A stretch of DNA of 64,000 nucleotides. Source: Veillonella sp. R32 (lineage in GTDB: Bacteria; Bacillota; Negativicutes; Veillonellales; Veillonellaceae). The notes below the pieces were generated by a model that saw only the letters and a program-made list of their open reading frames with translations, was not told the DNA's origin and searched no databases. Positions within the stretch are counted from its first letter, which is position 1; each line of letters starts with the position of its first letter. The stretch covers positions 1 to 64,000 of the forward strand of contig NZ_NMZQ01000047.1 in assembly GCF_010093125.1 (NCBI RefSeq), read 5' to 3'. Made by a program: the position numbers and the translations under genes. Positions 63,420 to 64,000 of this stretch are shown here, piece by piece.

Positions 63420-64000
63420 ATGATAGAATTATTAGGTAAGAACCTCACCGAATTGCAGGCTATAATTGTGGAAGCTGGTTTTCCAAAATTTAGAGCTAAG
63501 CAAATTATGGATTACATATATAAACGCTACATTTTTGATTTTCAAGCTATGCAGCAGTTGCCAGGTAATATGCGTGATTGGTTGCAGGCCCATTGTGTGC
63601 TGTCTACCCCTGACATAGTAACGGAAAAGACAGCTCCTGATGGGTTGACGAAGAAATTATTACTCAAGTTAGCTGATGGTAATCAGGTAGAAACGGTATT
63701 GATGAAACAACATTATGGCAACTCTGTTTGCGTATCGTCGCAGGTAGGTTGTGCTATGGGTTGTGTATTCTGTGCCTCCACTACAGGTGGTTTGTATCGC
63801 AATTTAGAAACTCATGAAATTGTAGCTCAAGTGCTGTTGTTCGGCGCTTTATTAAAAGAACGTATTCATTCGATTGTAGTCATGGGCGCTGGCGAGCCTT
63901 TACAGAATTACACGAATACTATTAATGCACTTCGCTTGCTCCACGAGAAAGAAGCTTTTGATATCGGCTATCGCCGTATGACTTTATCAACTTGTGGGGT
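63420..64000 (+). CDS. rlmN: 23S rRNA/tRNA (adenine-C2)-methyltransferase RlmN (partial)
   Basis: Open from ATG at 63420 (after AAGGA) to the end of the window, about 193 codons of a protein usually near 350 residues. The radical SAM cluster motif CAMGCVFC, flanked by SQVG and ASTTGG, is present, as is MGAGEPLQN. RlmN methylates A2503 of 23S rRNA and A37 of some tRNAs. The C-terminal part is outside the window. It follows rsmB. Confidence 0.93.
   Translation, partial: MIELLGKNLTELQAIIVEAGFPKFRAKQIMDYIYKRYIFDFQAMQQLPGNMRDWLQAHCVLSTPDIVTEKTAPDGLTKKLLLKLADGNQVETVLMKQHYGNSVCVSSQVGCAMGCVFCASTTGGLYRNLETHEIVAQVLLFGALLKERIHSIVVMGAGEPLQNYTNTINALRLLHEKEAFDIGYRRMTLSTCG

Overview
The window looks like core chromosome of an AT-rich diderm Firmicute of the Negativicutes, most like Veillonella or a close relative. 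This is inferred from the protein sequences, an IspH-ribosomal protein S1 fusion, T-box leaders, RemA and YicC beside gmk/rpoZ, and a probable phosphoethanolamine transferase that implies an outer membrane. No genus-level marker was compared. I see no CRISPR array, prophage, integrase or insertion sequence.

Layout: 1-117 is the tail of an unrecognised gene. Then come hpf, a T-box-controlled methionine importer (metNIQ), secA and prfB with its programmed frameshift. 7824-11656 holds a DUF2993 protein, a DUF5693 membrane protein and CsaB (cell-wall pyruvylation). 11765-13532 encodes a split transketolase, and 13548-17497 a divisome hydrolase module (ftsEX, EnvC-like M23 protein, CtpA-like S41 protease). 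17558-25359 is obg, yhbY, proBA, an unlisted 49-aa membrane protein, nadD, yqeK, a divergent LCP protein, rsfS and a CvfB-like gene. 25412-28920 is trkA, trkH and a metallo-hydrolase. 28963-34124 is a leucine-type T-box leader with a duplicated expression platform ahead of livJHMGF. 34434-34856 holds five tRNA genes (Asp, Phe, Gly, Cys, Leu).

A small accessory stretch (35078-38990) carries a GNAT acetyltransferase and two minus-strand envelope genes, an exported esterase and a phosphoethanolamine transferase-like protein. The rest is housekeeping: scpAB, rluB, a YhiN-type flavoprotein, cmk, plsC, ispH-rpsA, der, plsY, gpsA, rsmD, coaD, a coiled-coil protein, rqcH (minus strand), yicC, remA, gmk, rpoZ, coaBC, metK under a SAM-I riboswitch, priA, def, fmt, a DUF116 protein, rsmB and the start of rlmN.

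Three themes link the genes. Methionine and SAM supply are controlled by two RNA sensors: the metNIQ T-box (uncharged tRNA) and the metK SAM-I riboswitch. Envelope growth and division recur (FtsEX/EnvC/CtpA, CsaB, LCP, PlsC/PlsY, pEtN transfer). Translation and ribosome care is dense (HPF, RsfS, Obg, Der, YhbY, RsmD/B, RlmN, RqcH, RF2, S1, Def, Fmt). The observations most worth a second look are the IspH-S1 fusion with a start-like site and a codon-usage switch at its junction, the leucine T-box with two terminator/antiterminator units, the prfB shift site using TAA, and the LCP protein lacking arginines typical of the family.
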